Shown here: piece by piece, positions 8,460 through 16,778 of the stretch
Numbering within the stretch: position 1 is the first letter of the stretch
How the letters are laid out: the number at the start of each line of letters is the position of its first letter
From: JBEBSD01 sp040394475
GTDB taxonomy: Bacteria; Bacteroidota; Bacteroidia; Cytophagales; Spirosomataceae
DNA length: 64,000 bases
Reading direction: 5' to 3'
Assembly (NCBI GenBank): GCA_040394475.1
Contig: JBEBSD010000003.1
Location: forward strand, 62,001-126,000
Made by a program: the position numbers and the translations under genes
Notes under the pieces: model-generated
What the model was told of the DNA's origin: nothing
Seen by the model: only the letters and a program-made list of their open reading frames with translations
Databases searched by the model: none

Positions 8460-10196
8460 TCAATAGCCGGGATTTTGAGTGAGGTTTTTATTGATCAGAA
8501 TTTCGGTTGCGGGGATCGGCCACAAGTACTGCTTTGACGCGTCGAACTTCCTTGGCGTCAGCAACGCTACCTGTCCGGCTGCATACATAGCTGAAAAATC
8601 GGCTACCCCGTCGTCATCAACAGGAGGTGTCTGCGGGAAAAACCACAACCCTTTTTTTATTACCTGTTCCCTCAGATCGGTCACTTCAAGCATGCCGTAC
8701 ATGGGCGTATTCAGCACTTTTTCGGCCAGTTTCCATCGGATAATGTCCGCATATCTTCTGCCTTCGAATGCAAATTCCATCCTGCGCTCGATGCGCAGTG
8801 TTTTCCTCAAATCGGCCTGTGGCGCAGACTCGACGGCCGGGTACAACGTGGTCGACTTATAATCAACGCCATAGGCACGGGCACGTACCTGGTTAATGGC
8901 ATCCAGTGTCGTCTGGTCAAGGATGCCCAGTTCAATCTGTGCCTCGGCGTACATCAGAAGCACATCGGCATAGCGGATAACGATGGCATCGGGACCCGTC
9001 TGAAGACCGATCCAATCTTCGTCGATCTTTTTCTTCCAGGTCAGCGCATTGTAGGAGGCGTATTGGTCTACACCCCGGCTGTCCTGATTGGACTGATACC
9101 TTCCGGTACTGAAATTCAATACCTCCAGCGAATCCGGATGCGGCTGGAACATGAAGCCGAGCCATTCGGTCTGAAATTCAACAATGGATGCGGTACAGCG
9201 GGGATCACGGTTGTCGAAAGGTTGCCTGGGGTTAAAAAGCGGCGACTCGTCTATCGGGAGCCCGTCCTTACATAAATAAGAACAAAAAAGGTCCCAGGAA
9301 GGCCCCCCGTTTCCGAAGCCGCCGACGATCCGGGTCGTCGGTTCTTTGGAGCGGCCGGTAGGTAAAAAACTTTTCAGCGCTACCGACCGCGGTATGGCAA
9401 AGATGGTTTCATCGGGATTTTTGGTTTTAGACAAAAAGTAAGTATAGTAGTCGGGGTACAGCTCGTAAACGCCCAGGTCCATGACGGCCCTGGAAGCGTC
9501 GCGTGCAACTGTATAATCGCCCATATAAAGCGCAATACGCGCTTTCATGGCCATGGCCGCTCCTTTTGTGGCGAATTTCAGCTCTGAACCTCCATAACTT
9601 ACCGGTAAATTGGCTATGGCAAAATCATAGTCCTCATAGATATGCTGCAATACCTCCGTCTTAGGCGTGCGTGCCAACTGGAACGCTTCATCGATGTTCA
9701 GCGTAACCGTGTAGTACGGCACGTCACCAAAGTGAAAAATCAGCTTGGCATACTGCGAAGCACGCACGAACCTGGCTTGGGCCTCAAAGTATTTTCTCTT
9801 TTCTTCCGTAACCGAACCGATCGATTTATCCAGATTGTTGACAACGGCATTCGCTGCGGCAATGCATTTGTAGGCGAAAGACCATCCCACGGTCACAAAT
9901 GCACTCTGGCTGCTTGTAATTCCGGCAGTGACGTCGCTCAACGTGGCTCGGGCTGTCCAGTCGTCTGTGAACTTGTCGGTCCATTCGCTCTCGTATGAAC
10001 CTGGAGTACTGGTGATCCGGGTGAGGTCGGTCTCCCAGTAAATAACATTATAAAGGTTCGCAACGGCCATCGTCAGTTCTTCTTCATTGGAGTACCAGTT
10101 TTCACTGGATCCTTCCGACAGCGGATTGAGGTTCATATCGTTGCATCCGATCGCCAGGAGTCCGGTCAGGATGCATGCTGTAAGTGTAGTTTTCAT
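8460..10196 (-). CDS. susD-like: SusD/RagB family outer-membrane lipoprotein
   Basis: A 578-residue lipoprotein: the signal ends in LLAIGC with Cys18 as the lipidation site, followed by NDMNLNPLSEGSSENWYSN, typical of SusD N-termini. TPR-like helices fill the middle (LYNVIYWETD, YVKLIFHFGDVP-type segment, DEAFQLARTPKTEVLQHI) and the SusD C-terminal block (LLMYAEAQIELG, RRMEFAFEGRRYADIIRWK, YLWPIPATEI) is intact. It caps the SusC channel and binds glycan at the cell surface. It lies 13 bp after SusC. Confidence 0.95.
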   Translation of the reverse strand: MKTTLTACILTGLLAIGCNDMNLNPLSEGSSENWYSNEEELTMAVANLYNVIYWETDLTRITSTPGSYESEWTDKFTDDWTARATLSDVTAGITSSQSAFVTVGWSFAYKCIAAANAVVNNLDKSIGSVTEEKRKYFEAQARFVRASQYAKLIFHFGDVPYYTVTLNIDEAFQLARTPKTEVLQHIYEDYDFAIANLPVSYGGSELKFATKGAAMAMKARIALYMGDYTVARDASRAVMDLGVYELYPDYYTYFLSKTKNPDETIFAIPRSVALKSFLPTGRSKEPTTRIVGGFGNGGPSWDLFCSYLCKDGLPIDESPLFNPRQPFDNRDPRCTASIVEFQTEWLGFMFQPHPDSLEVLNFSTGRYQSNQDSRGVDQYASYNALTWKKKIDEDWIGLQTGPDAIVIRYADVLLMYAEAQIELGILDQTTLDAINQVRARAYGVDYKSTTLYPAVESAPQADLRKTLRIERRMEFAFEGRRYADIIRWKLAEKVLNTPMYGMLEVTDLREQVIKKGLWFFPQTPPVDDDGVADFSAMYAAGQVALLTPRKFDASKQYLWPIPATEILINKNLTQNPGY

Positions 10197-10209
10197 GAAA
10201 ATTCAGGGG

Positions 10210-13200
10210 TTAAAATTTTGCAGATATTCCAAACAGGTAACCAGTCGTGATGAAATCCAGCGTACCTTCCGGATCCCAGCCTTCCGGGAATTTGTCGAGA
10301 GAAAAAAGGTCCGTCACGTTTGCATATACCCTCACATTCCGGAGCTTGATTTTCCCGACGATTTTCGACGGAACATTATAGCCCAGCGTGATATTTTTCA
10401 GGCGCAGATAGCGTCCGTTGAACAACCAGAAATCCGAGTCGGATAGGTTGTTAGTGATGCCGATCGTGGAAGCGCGCGGATATCTTGCCTTCAGGTTCTG
10501 CTCTTCGGTATTGTAGTGGCTCCAATAGTTGCCGACAATCATCTGCGGTACTTCTTTCCATTCTTCAAGAGAATGCCGGGCCATCGTAGGGGTAATATAG
10601 GAATACTGGCGGCCTACTCCCTGGATTACAAGCGAGAAATCGAAATTCCTGTAGTCCAGACGGATATTTCCTCCGTATAAATACCTGCCCATGGATCCTC
10701 CCAGCAACGTCCGGTCGTATTCCGGTGAAATTTTACCGTCCGGTACGCCCTCCGGACCGCTGATATTCATGTATTTCACATCGCCCGGTTTTACAGCCGT
10801 GCTCAGCTTGGGTGAATTGTCCACCTCTTCCTGCGTCTGATACAGTCCTTCCGATTTGTAACCATACCACTCATTGAACTCGCTGCCCTGTTTTTTTACC
10901 TGGGAAGCCAGAAATTCGGTTCCGCCCAGGTCGCCCATAATGGATCTGGCATCTGAAATATTAAACGAAACCGCGTAATCGAGTTGCCCTATTTTATCGT
11001 TCCAGCCCAGGTCCAGCTCCCAGCCCCTGGTAAACATTTTGCCTGTATTCTGACTGGGGTTATCCAAACCGATGTAGTCAGGTATTTCCAGTGCGAGCAG
11101 CATATCCCGGGTAGTCTTCTTGTAGTAATCGGCCGTCAGTTTCAAACGGTTGCTGAAAAAGCCCGCATCGATGCCGATGTCGTAAGATTCGGTTGTTTCC
11201 CAGGAGATATCCCGGATCGCATACCGGGTGACTGCTGCTGTTTGCGCTGAAACTACGTTGTTGCCCTGGTAGAACAAGGCATTTCCAAAACTGATGGTCG
11301 ATTGGTACGGATAATTGCTGCCAATCCTTTCGTTGCCCAACGATCCGTAGGAAGCCCTCAGTTTCAGAAAGGGAAGCACATTACTGTCTTTCAAAAAGCG
11401 CTCTTCCGAGATCACCCAGCCGGCAGAAACGGAAGGAAACAAGGCCCAGCGGTAGTCTTTATAAAACCGGGAAGACCCGTCATACCTTCCATTGACCTGT
11501 ACGTAATAGCGGTCATCATAATTGTACATCACCCGTCCAAAGAACGACCGGTAGGCATTTTCGTAAGCGTTACCGGCATTGTATTGATAGTTTGAATTGC
11601 CCAGGTCCAGGTAGGGGAATTCTGTAAGGTTGTACTGATCGCGGGATGCGCCCAGCCCCTCGTTCCGGAAGTAAAAGTTCTCGAATCCGACCATCGCATT
11701 GACGGAGTGTTTGCCCGCTGACTTGGTATAATTACCCAGGAATTGCGTGGTTAACGTTACGGTTTCGTTCCGCGACTCATTCAGGGACGTTCTTTCCGCA
11801 CCGGTAACGAAGCCGATATTGACATTGGGATCGGCGAAATTGGTGTAAGGCAATTGTTTTCTGAATGTTTTTCCTTTGCTGTTGTAAAGTTCCGGGGAGA
11901 AGATCGCTGAAAATTTCAGCCCGTTGACAGGTTCCAGGTCCAGCGAGATTTTACCGCCTGTGGTTTGGGCCGAACTGTTGTTAAAACCACCGTATTGGGA
12001 AAGCGCATAATAATTTTCCCCTGTCTTGCCGTTAGCGATCATCCCGTTCTGCCATTCCGCGGCATAAACGGGTGCTGCGATGGGACGCGTCCCGAATTCG
12101 ACCGGGGGCCTCTCGGACATGGAGTAAATCCCGTAAAGATTTACGGCTACCGAAAGGTATTGATTGATGCTGATGTCGTTGTTGGCCCGCAGCGTGATCC
12201 GGTCGAATGTGCGGTTGGCGTAAAGTCCGTTCGTCTGGTCGTACGCGAGCGACAGCTTGGTCGAGAAGTTTTGGGTCCCTCCCGAAAGCCCCAGGGTATG
12301 GCTCTGCCGCAAGGCGTTCCGGTCATAGATCAGCCCGCGCCAGTCGGTGGCCGGGTAGCGGTCAGGGTCTTCCAGGTGAAGTGCAGCGTAATTGTCAATC
12401 AGCTCTTTCGGATAGACCGGATACTCGCTGCCGGTGTTGTTATTGTCGTTCCATTTCAGCTCGTTCAGCGTCCGCATGTACGTTTGTGCATCCGCATACC
12501 CGGGCATCCTGGTGGGTTTGCTGAAACCATAGTTGAAATCGTACTGCAAATCCAGCACACCGGCCTTGCCCCGTTTTGTTGTGACCAGAATTACTCCGGA
12601 AGCGGCGCGGGATCCGTAAATGGAAGCAGAAGCGGCATCTTTCAGAACCGAAATACTTTCGACATCATTGGGATTGACCCAATCAAGCGTACCGGGAATG
12701 CCGTCGATGATGACCAGCGGGTTGCTGTCCCCGATAGTCGTTACTCCCCTGATCCGGATGGTTGCCGACGCGTCCGGCGCCGATGACGTACGGGTAACCG
12801 TCACTCCCGGCATTGCGCCCTGCAATGCCTGCGAAATTCGTACCGCTTGTCTCTCTTTGATATTCGTGGAACTGAGGGTCGAAATAGCACCGGTAAGGTC
12901 CTTTTTCTGAGCAGTACCGTAACCGATCACCACCACTTCATCCAGTCCACTGGTTTCCTCCTCCATCACGACACTCAGCACAGACCGCCCTGCGAGCGCG
13001 ATCTCCTGCATTTTCATGCCGACAAATGAGAAAACAAAGACGGAATCGGCTGCACCGGCAGGGATCGCAAACTTGCCTTCGGCATCCGTGACTGTTCCCT
13101 TGTTCCGGCCTTTCACCACCACCGTAACGCCGGGTATCGGCTCTCCGGAAACGTAGGTAACTTCCCCTGAAACGTCTTTTACCTGGGCAGTCAGCTCGCC

Positions 13201-13293
13201 TCGTGAAAGGCATAACACCATGATCATCAGCAGAAGGACTCTCGTTGTCGGGGAGAAACCCTGCGAAAACTTTAAGCGGACAATTAATTTCAT
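10210..13293 (-). CDS. susC-like: SusC/RagA family TonB-dependent transporter
   Basis: About 1027 residues from the ATG at 13291-13293; another in-frame ATG at 13317 would add 8 residues. A signal peptide (LLLMIMVLCLSRGELTAQ) is followed by a carboxypeptidase-regulatory-like domain (VSGEVTYVSGEPIPGVTVVV), the SusC linker DEVVVIGYGTAQKKDLTGAI, a TonB plug (IRIRGVTTIGDSNPLVIIDG, SISVLKDAASASIYGSRAA) and a long outer-membrane barrel that ends in ISAKF with a terminal aromatic residue. No N-terminal STN domain is present, which fits control by a cytoplasmic regulator and not by an anti-sigma pathway. It is the first gene of the operon and has its own promoter and operator. Confidence 0.95.
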   Translation of the reverse strand: MKLIVRLKFSQGFSPTTRVLLLMIMVLCLSRGELTAQVKDVSGEVTYVSGEPIPGVTVVVKGRNKGTVTDAEGKFAIPAGAADSVFVFSFVGMKMQEIALAGRSVLSVVMEEETSGLDEVVVIGYGTAQKKDLTGAISTLSSTNIKERQAVRISQALQGAMPGVTVTRTSSAPDASATIRIRGVTTIGDSNPLVIIDGIPGTLDWVNPNDVESISVLKDAASASIYGSRAASGVILVTTKRGKAGVLDLQYDFNYGFSKPTRMPGYADAQTYMRTLNELKWNDNNNTGSEYPVYPKELIDNYAALHLEDPDRYPATDWRGLIYDRNALRQSHTLGLSGGTQNFSTKLSLAYDQTNGLYANRTFDRITLRANNDISINQYLSVAVNLYGIYSMSERPPVEFGTRPIAAPVYAAEWQNGMIANGKTGENYYALSQYGGFNNSSAQTTGGKISLDLEPVNGLKFSAIFSPELYNSKGKTFRKQLPYTNFADPNVNIGFVTGAERTSLNESRNETVTLTTQFLGNYTKSAGKHSVNAMVGFENFYFRNEGLGASRDQYNLTEFPYLDLGNSNYQYNAGNAYENAYRSFFGRVMYNYDDRYYVQVNGRYDGSSRFYKDYRWALFPSVSAGWVISEERFLKDSNVLPFLKLRASYGSLGNERIGSNYPYQSTISFGNALFYQGNNVVSAQTAAVTRYAIRDISWETTESYDIGIDAGFFSNRLKLTADYYKKTTRDMLLALEIPDYIGLDNPSQNTGKMFTRGWELDLGWNDKIGQLDYAVSFNISDARSIMGDLGGTEFLASQVKKQGSEFNEWYGYKSEGLYQTQEEVDNSPKLSTAVKPGDVKYMNISGPEGVPDGKISPEYDRTLLGGSMGRYLYGGNIRLDYRNFDFSLVIQGVGRQYSYITPTMARHSLEEWKEVPQMIVGNYWSHYNTEEQNLKARYPRASTIGITNNLSDSDFWLFNGRYLRLKNITLGYNVPSKIVGKIKLRNVRVYANVTDLFSLDKFPEGWDPEGTLDFITTGYLFGISAKF

Positions 13294-13365
13294 AAGGTTT
13301 AGTTTAAGAGTTATCATCTATATTTGCGGTACTACGAAAGTTTGATTTGCACTTTAATTTATGTG

Positions 13366-13412
13366 TGGTGCGGTGTGGTGTGGTACAAATGTATGGCTAA
13401 TGCATAGCCATA
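13366..13412 (-). promoter_or_regulatory. SusC operon promoter with embedded palindromic operator
   Basis: On the minus strand TACATTTG (13393-13386) matches the Bacteroidota -7 box TAnnTTTG, and a GTTG/TTG element lies 20 bases upstream, the expected -33 spacing. The space between them is filled by a perfect inverted repeat, TATGGCTA-N5-TAGCCATA (13392-13399 and 13405-13412), which touches the -7 box. A protein bound there would block RNA polymerase. The natural candidate is the divergent GntR/LacI-type regulator that starts 92 bp away. Boxes and palindrome are seen directly; the regulator assignment is inference. Confidence 0.6.
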
Positions 13413-13503
13413 GCAACAAAAAATTTAATTTTTTTTAGAAGAATAACCCATTAGTCACATAAATGCTTCAAAATCAACGGCTTATTTAACTTGCTAAATT
13501 TTT

Positions 13504-14538
13504 ATGAGATTGAAATTAACGATGGATACCTCTTCACAGGTTCCTGTTTATAAGCAGTTGATCAGTGAAATCCAGCGACTTGTCCGGTCGGGGCACTACC
13601 AGGCCGGGGAATTTCTGCCATCCATGAATGTAATGAGCCACGAGCTTTCCATCTCTAAGGAAACCGTGAAGAAAGCGTACTCGATCCTGCGCGAGAAAGG
13701 CGTGATAGAATCGGCGCACGGGAAAGGATTTTATATACTGCCCGACGGGCATTCCGGGAAAGTAAAAGTGCTGATGCTTTTTGATAAACTAAGCACTTAC
13801 AAGCTCGTCCTGTCGCGTTCGTTTGCGGAAAGTATTCAGGAGAATGTCAACGTCACTATTCACCTGCATAATCAGGATATTAATGTTTTCGAGGATCTGG
13901 TGGAAGAACATGCCGGGAACTTCGACTATTATATCGTTACGCCGCATTTTCCGCTTAACGGTGCGGTGCAGGAGCGGGTCATCAAGACCCTGAAGAAAAT
14001 CCCCAACCGCAAGCTGATCGTGCTTGACCGTAAAATGGAGGGGTTAACCGGGAATTTCGGCGCAGTTTACCAGGATTTCGAACAGGATGTGTACAGAGGA
14101 TTGCAGCAAGGAAAGGCGCTCCTCAGGAAATACAAAAAAATAAACACCATTTCAACGACAGGAAGTCTTTACAGTGCGTTTACCGAGAAGGGAATCGAAA
14201 AGTTCTGCCAGGAAAATAGACTGAATTATCAATGTCACAATTTGATAGAGCCGTCCCAGATCAAGGAAGGAGAAACCTACATTGTCCTCAACAGCCAGCT
14301 GGACATTGAACTTATCGAAATTGTGAGGGTGGCCAAGTCGAAAGGCTTGCAAATAGGCAGGGATATCGGCATTATCTCCTACAACGAATCCCCGGTAAAC
14401 GAAATCATATTGGACGGACTGACCGTTTTTTCAACTGATTTCAAAGAAATGGGGAAACTGGCGGCAGAAATGGTCACATCCGGTAAGCTCTCTAAAATCT
14501 GGAATAAATTCGATCTGATTATCAGAAAGACGCTTTGA
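13504..14538 (+). CDS. GntR-family regulator with LacI-type sugar-binding domain
   Basis: A 344-residue transcription factor. Residues about 10-75 form a GntR winged helix (PVYKQLISEIQRLVRSGHYQAGEFLPS, SISKETVKKAYSILREKGVIESAHGKGFYI). The rest (VKVLMLFDKLSTYK to IIRKTL) is a periplasmic-binding-protein-like effector domain as in LacI, ending in the usual GIISYNESPVNEI and TDFKEMGKLAAEM segments. This combination is common in Bacteroidota regulators of sugar operons. It is divergent from the SusC operon, whose promoter holds a perfect palindrome, so it most likely represses the operon until a sugar inducer binds. Confidence 0.9.
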   Translation: MRLKLTMDTSSQVPVYKQLISEIQRLVRSGHYQAGEFLPSMNVMSHELSISKETVKKAYSILREKGVIESAHGKGFYILPDGHSGKVKVLMLFDKLSTYKLVLSRSFAESIQENVNVTIHLHNQDINVFEDLVEEHAGNFDYYIVTPHFPLNGAVQERVIKTLKKIPNRKLIVLDRKMEGLTGNFGAVYQDFEQDVYRGLQQGKALLRKYKKINTISTTGSLYSAFTEKGIEKFCQENRLNYQCHNLIEPSQIKEGETYIVLNSQLDIELIEIVRVAKSKGLQIGRDIGIISYNESPVNEIILDGLTVFSTDFKEMGKLAAEMVTSGKLSKIWNKFDLIIRKTL

Positions 14539-14780
14539 GGCTTCGCCGGCTGTTCAGCTCCCAACATGCTGTTACTGGTTCAATTCCCGGGTCTGTTCAT
14601 CAGCGCCGGCAGCATGCTTGCAGCCCGCAGCAATAGCTGGTATCGGCGGAGAACCCTCCGCATAGAGTACCGGCCGCATTTGCGGCGTGAAAAAGTCCGG
14701 ACATTCTCAATTTTTGTCCTATTCAGCCTGAAGAGCAATTCTGACCTTTGCAGCATCCATTTTTAAACCACAGCAAGGTA

Positions 14781-14873
14781 ATGCAAAAGTCAGTTTTAGT
14801 CATTGGAGCAACCGGGTATCTCGGAGGGAAAGTAGTAAGACACTTACGCGACAAAAAAACACCGGGAATCTGA
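14781..14873 (+). pseudogene. Truncated NmrA-like NAD(P)-binding gene remnant
   Basis: A 30-codon reading frame begins with the full Rossmann start of an NAD-dependent epimerase or NmrA-like protein (MQKSVLVIGATGYLGGKVV) and stops shortly after RHLRDKKTPGI. Family members are usually near 300 residues, so only the first tenth survives. No continuation was found in the 45 bases before the DinB gene. The rest of 14539-14780 shows no gene and no repeat that I can recognise. Confidence 0.5.
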
Positions 14874-14918
14874 ACGCTGACAACCGGAAGTTTCGTTGTA
14901 CGTTAAAAAAAGACAACA

Positions 14919-15425
14919 ATGATCTTACAAGCCTTAACAGCCGAATTTGAACACGAAGTAATCAGTACGAGAAAATTGCTGAAAGCGGTGCCCGAAAAAG
15001 ATCTCGGTTATAAACCTTCTCCGATTTCGTGGACCATGGGCGAGCTCGCGCAGCACATTGCTACCATCTATTACTGGTACGTCGGAGTGATGAACCAGGA
15101 CGTGTACGACCTGGCGGCCGACAGGCTCGACCGCGGCGCTCCGGAAGACATCGGCGCCACGCTTGACCTTTTCGAGCAAAATGTTGAACGGGCCAGGGCC
15201 GCGCTGAAATCGGCCTCTGAGGAAAGCTTGCAGGACCTGTGGACGATGAAAGCCGGCGACCGTATCGTGCTTGGGCCCTTACCGAGGGGGACTGTGGCCC
15301 GTAGTTTTCTGTTCAATCATATTTACCACCACCGTGGCGAAATGATCGTCTACCTGCGTGCTACCGGGAATAAGGTGCCGGGGCTTTACGGACCCACGTA
15401 CGAAGAGTCCGCCGGGCGTAAATAG
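14919..15425 (+). CDS. DinB/YfiT-family four-helix protein
   Basis: A 168-residue protein with the DinB fold: H46 in ELAQHIATIYYW and H134/H138 in FNHIYHHRGEM sit at the three usual metal-ligand positions. The family includes damage-induced proteins and bacillithiol- or mycothiol-dependent transferases; many Bacteroidota have several paralogues and a specific reaction cannot be given. It stands alone between the NmrA remnant and a convergent DUF3299 gene that ends 9 bp away. Confidence 0.85.
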   Translation: MILQALTAEFEHEVISTRKLLKAVPEKDLGYKPSPISWTMGELAQHIATIYYWYVGVMNQDVYDLAADRLDRGAPEDIGATLDLFEQNVERARAALKSASEESLQDLWTMKAGDRIVLGPLPRGTVARSFLFNHIYHHRGEMIVYLRATGNKVPGLYGPTYEESAGRK

Positions 15426-15434
15426 GCGCGGGAA

Positions 15435-15875
15435 TCATTCCGTTATCTCCGCATCCTGCAGGATATAGATCAGATGATCAACATCCGTCGCGTTTAATCG
15501 GAGCCTGCCGGACACCGTTCTGATCTCATCGGTTTTAAACCGCTGTCCCTTTTTCCTGAACTGCAGCTCCATCAGCGATTCCGGACCTGCCCCCCCACAA
15601 AAAAAACATTGGGCGATCGGCTTGGCGGAGATGACAAACAGCCGGGCATATTCATCTACCGGGATCATATACCCCCTGATACGGATCTGTTTGCCATCCA
15701 GCGCTTTCACGGAGGGCCCGAAGGACGGATACAAAAAGTCCATTTCTTCCTCTTTATTGAATTGTTGGGTATACGTAACCCGGGAAAGATGTTTCCAGGT
15801 GATGGCGATTAATTCGTCGGGTGACGTACGAGCCGCTAAAGCGGTCATCAGAACCAGTATTGTCAGTGTTTTCAT
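15435..15875 (-). CDS. Exported DUF3299-like protein with CFFCGGAGPE motif
   Basis: A 146-residue protein with a short N-terminal hydrophobic segment (LTILVLMTALAA). The body follows the DUF3299 pattern: ITWKHLSRVTYTQ, YPSFGPSVKALDGKQIRIRGYMIPVDEY, then QCFFCGGAGPESLMELQF and GRLRLNATDVDHLIYIL. The two cysteines of CFFC look like a metal- or redox-active pair. Its start is 9 bp from a 55-bp palindrome shared with the divergent membrane-protein gene, so both are probably under one regulator. Function is unknown; a link with metal handling is inference from the palindrome and the partner. Confidence 0.75.
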   Translation of the reverse strand: MKTLTILVLMTALAARTSPDELIAITWKHLSRVTYTQQFNKEEEMDFLYPSFGPSVKALDGKQIRIRGYMIPVDEYARLFVISAKPIAQCFFCGGAGPESLMELQFRKKGQRFKTDEIRTVSGRLRLNATDVDHLIYILQDAEITE

Positions 15876-15883
15876 AGTTCATT

Positions 15884-15938
15884 ACCGTAAAGATGGTTAT
15901 ATTTGCAACAACGTTGCAAATATAACCATCTTTACGGT
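15884..15938. promoter_or_regulatory. 55-bp near-perfect palindrome, divergent operator/promoter
   Basis: Two perfectly complementary 26-bp arms (15884-15909 and 15913-15938) flank the 3-base centre AAC. Each arm carries TATATTTG (15898-15905 on plus, 15924-15917 on minus), a match to the Bacteroidota -7 box TAnnTTTG, so the element holds two mirrored promoters firing in opposite directions. The inner core TTTGCAAC-N3-GTTGCAAA has the dyad size of a Fur-family (for example Zur) operator. A single dimer bound at the centre would cover both start sites. The symmetry is seen directly; the identity of the regulator is not known. Confidence 0.65.
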
Positions 15939-15990
15939 TCCATGCGCTCTTTTCATTCAATCATCTCAAACGACTCCGTTAGTCTATACC

Positions 15991-16614
15991 GTGTTCCGAC
16001 GTACCAGGCCTTTTAAGTTTCGCATCAGCCCGCTGATCCTCCCGGCGATTGTCGTCGTGCTGCACCTGTTTTGCTGCGTCGTTCCTGTGCTGCTTTCCCT
16101 GCTGCTTTCAGCAGGGTCCGTACTTTACCTGGTACGGATGAATACTTATCTGCTGATTGTCCAGTACCTGCTGCTGATCTATTTCGGGGTAACGCTGCTA
16201 TTAAGCTGGACAGGTATACGCCGGCTCAACGCGCTGACAAAGGAACTCGCGTTGCTGTTGGGCTTGTGTATTTCAGCCTACAGTATAGCGAAAAGTCACA
16301 CCGCCATGTCTGCTCCCGGGACTTACGCCTTACAGACGCTGGAAAACAGGAAGCATCTCAGGGTTGCCAGGCTGGAACCCGTCGATCGGCTGCGCCTGGA
16401 GGAATGGAGAGAGATGCTGACTCCGATAAAAGGAGTCAGGGCGCAGAAAACAGGGATGGAGGGGAGCTATCTGTTGATTTACTTCCATTCGGGAAAAACC
16501 GGTGTAGCGGAGATCGTATCGTTTCTGCAAAAAAAAGGGCGCCCGGTAAAAGTGGTGTCGCATGGCGCTCCTTCAGTCTACACGGGGTCTGAAACAGCGG
16601 TTACCGGGGAGTAA
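15991..16614 (+). CDS. Small membrane protein with HxxCC motif and soluble C-terminal domain
   Basis: The start is placed at the GTG at 15991-15993, the first usable start in frame after the palindrome; a longer reading to 15622 would overlap the DUF3299 gene. The 207-residue product begins with three or four hydrophobic helices, the first holding LHLFCCVVP (H25, C28, C29, P32), a pattern like that of MerC/MerT-type metal-transport proteins. The C-terminal 90 residues (VARLEPVDRLRLEEWREML to VKVVSHG) look like a small alpha/beta domain similar in size to a heavy-metal-associated domain but without CxxC. It shares the palindrome with DUF3299, so a metal-responsive role is plausible but unproved. 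Confidence 0.6.
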   Translation: MFRRTRPFKFRISPLILPAIVVVLHLFCCVVPVLLSLLLSAGSVLYLVRMNTYLLIVQYLLLIYFGVTLLLSWTGIRRLNALTKELALLLGLCISAYSIAKSHTAMSAPGTYALQTLENRKHLRVARLEPVDRLRLEEWREMLTPIKGVRAQKTGMEGSYLLIYFHSGKTGVAEIVSFLQKKGRPVKVVSHGAPSVYTGSETAVTGE

Positions 16615-16672
16615 AAGTTACACGATCCGATAGGGGCCTCTTGCCAATTACATTTGAACCTGTGACAAAATA

Positions 16673-16714
16673 CGAATCCGGAAGAAGGAATATTCACCCC
16701 TTTTTCCGGATTCG
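16673..16714. terminator. Hairpin between convergent genes, probable bidirectional terminator
   Basis: Arms of 11 bp (16673-16683, CGAATCCGGAA, and 16704-16714, TTCCGGATTCG) are perfectly complementary around a 20-base loop. The hairpin lies between the stops of the membrane protein (16614) and the T9SS pseudogene (16779). On the minus strand it is followed by a short T-rich run; on the plus strand there is none. Confidence 0.4.
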
Positions 16715-16778
16715 CTCTACAGACTACCTATTGGCCGGCTGATTCTTTAAGCCGATACAAATAAGTCTTAACTTTATT

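Noticed and set aside
15942..16016. Leader peptide (24 codons from ATG 15942)
   Set aside because: It ends before the membrane-protein start region but has no conserved or regulatory features that I can see.
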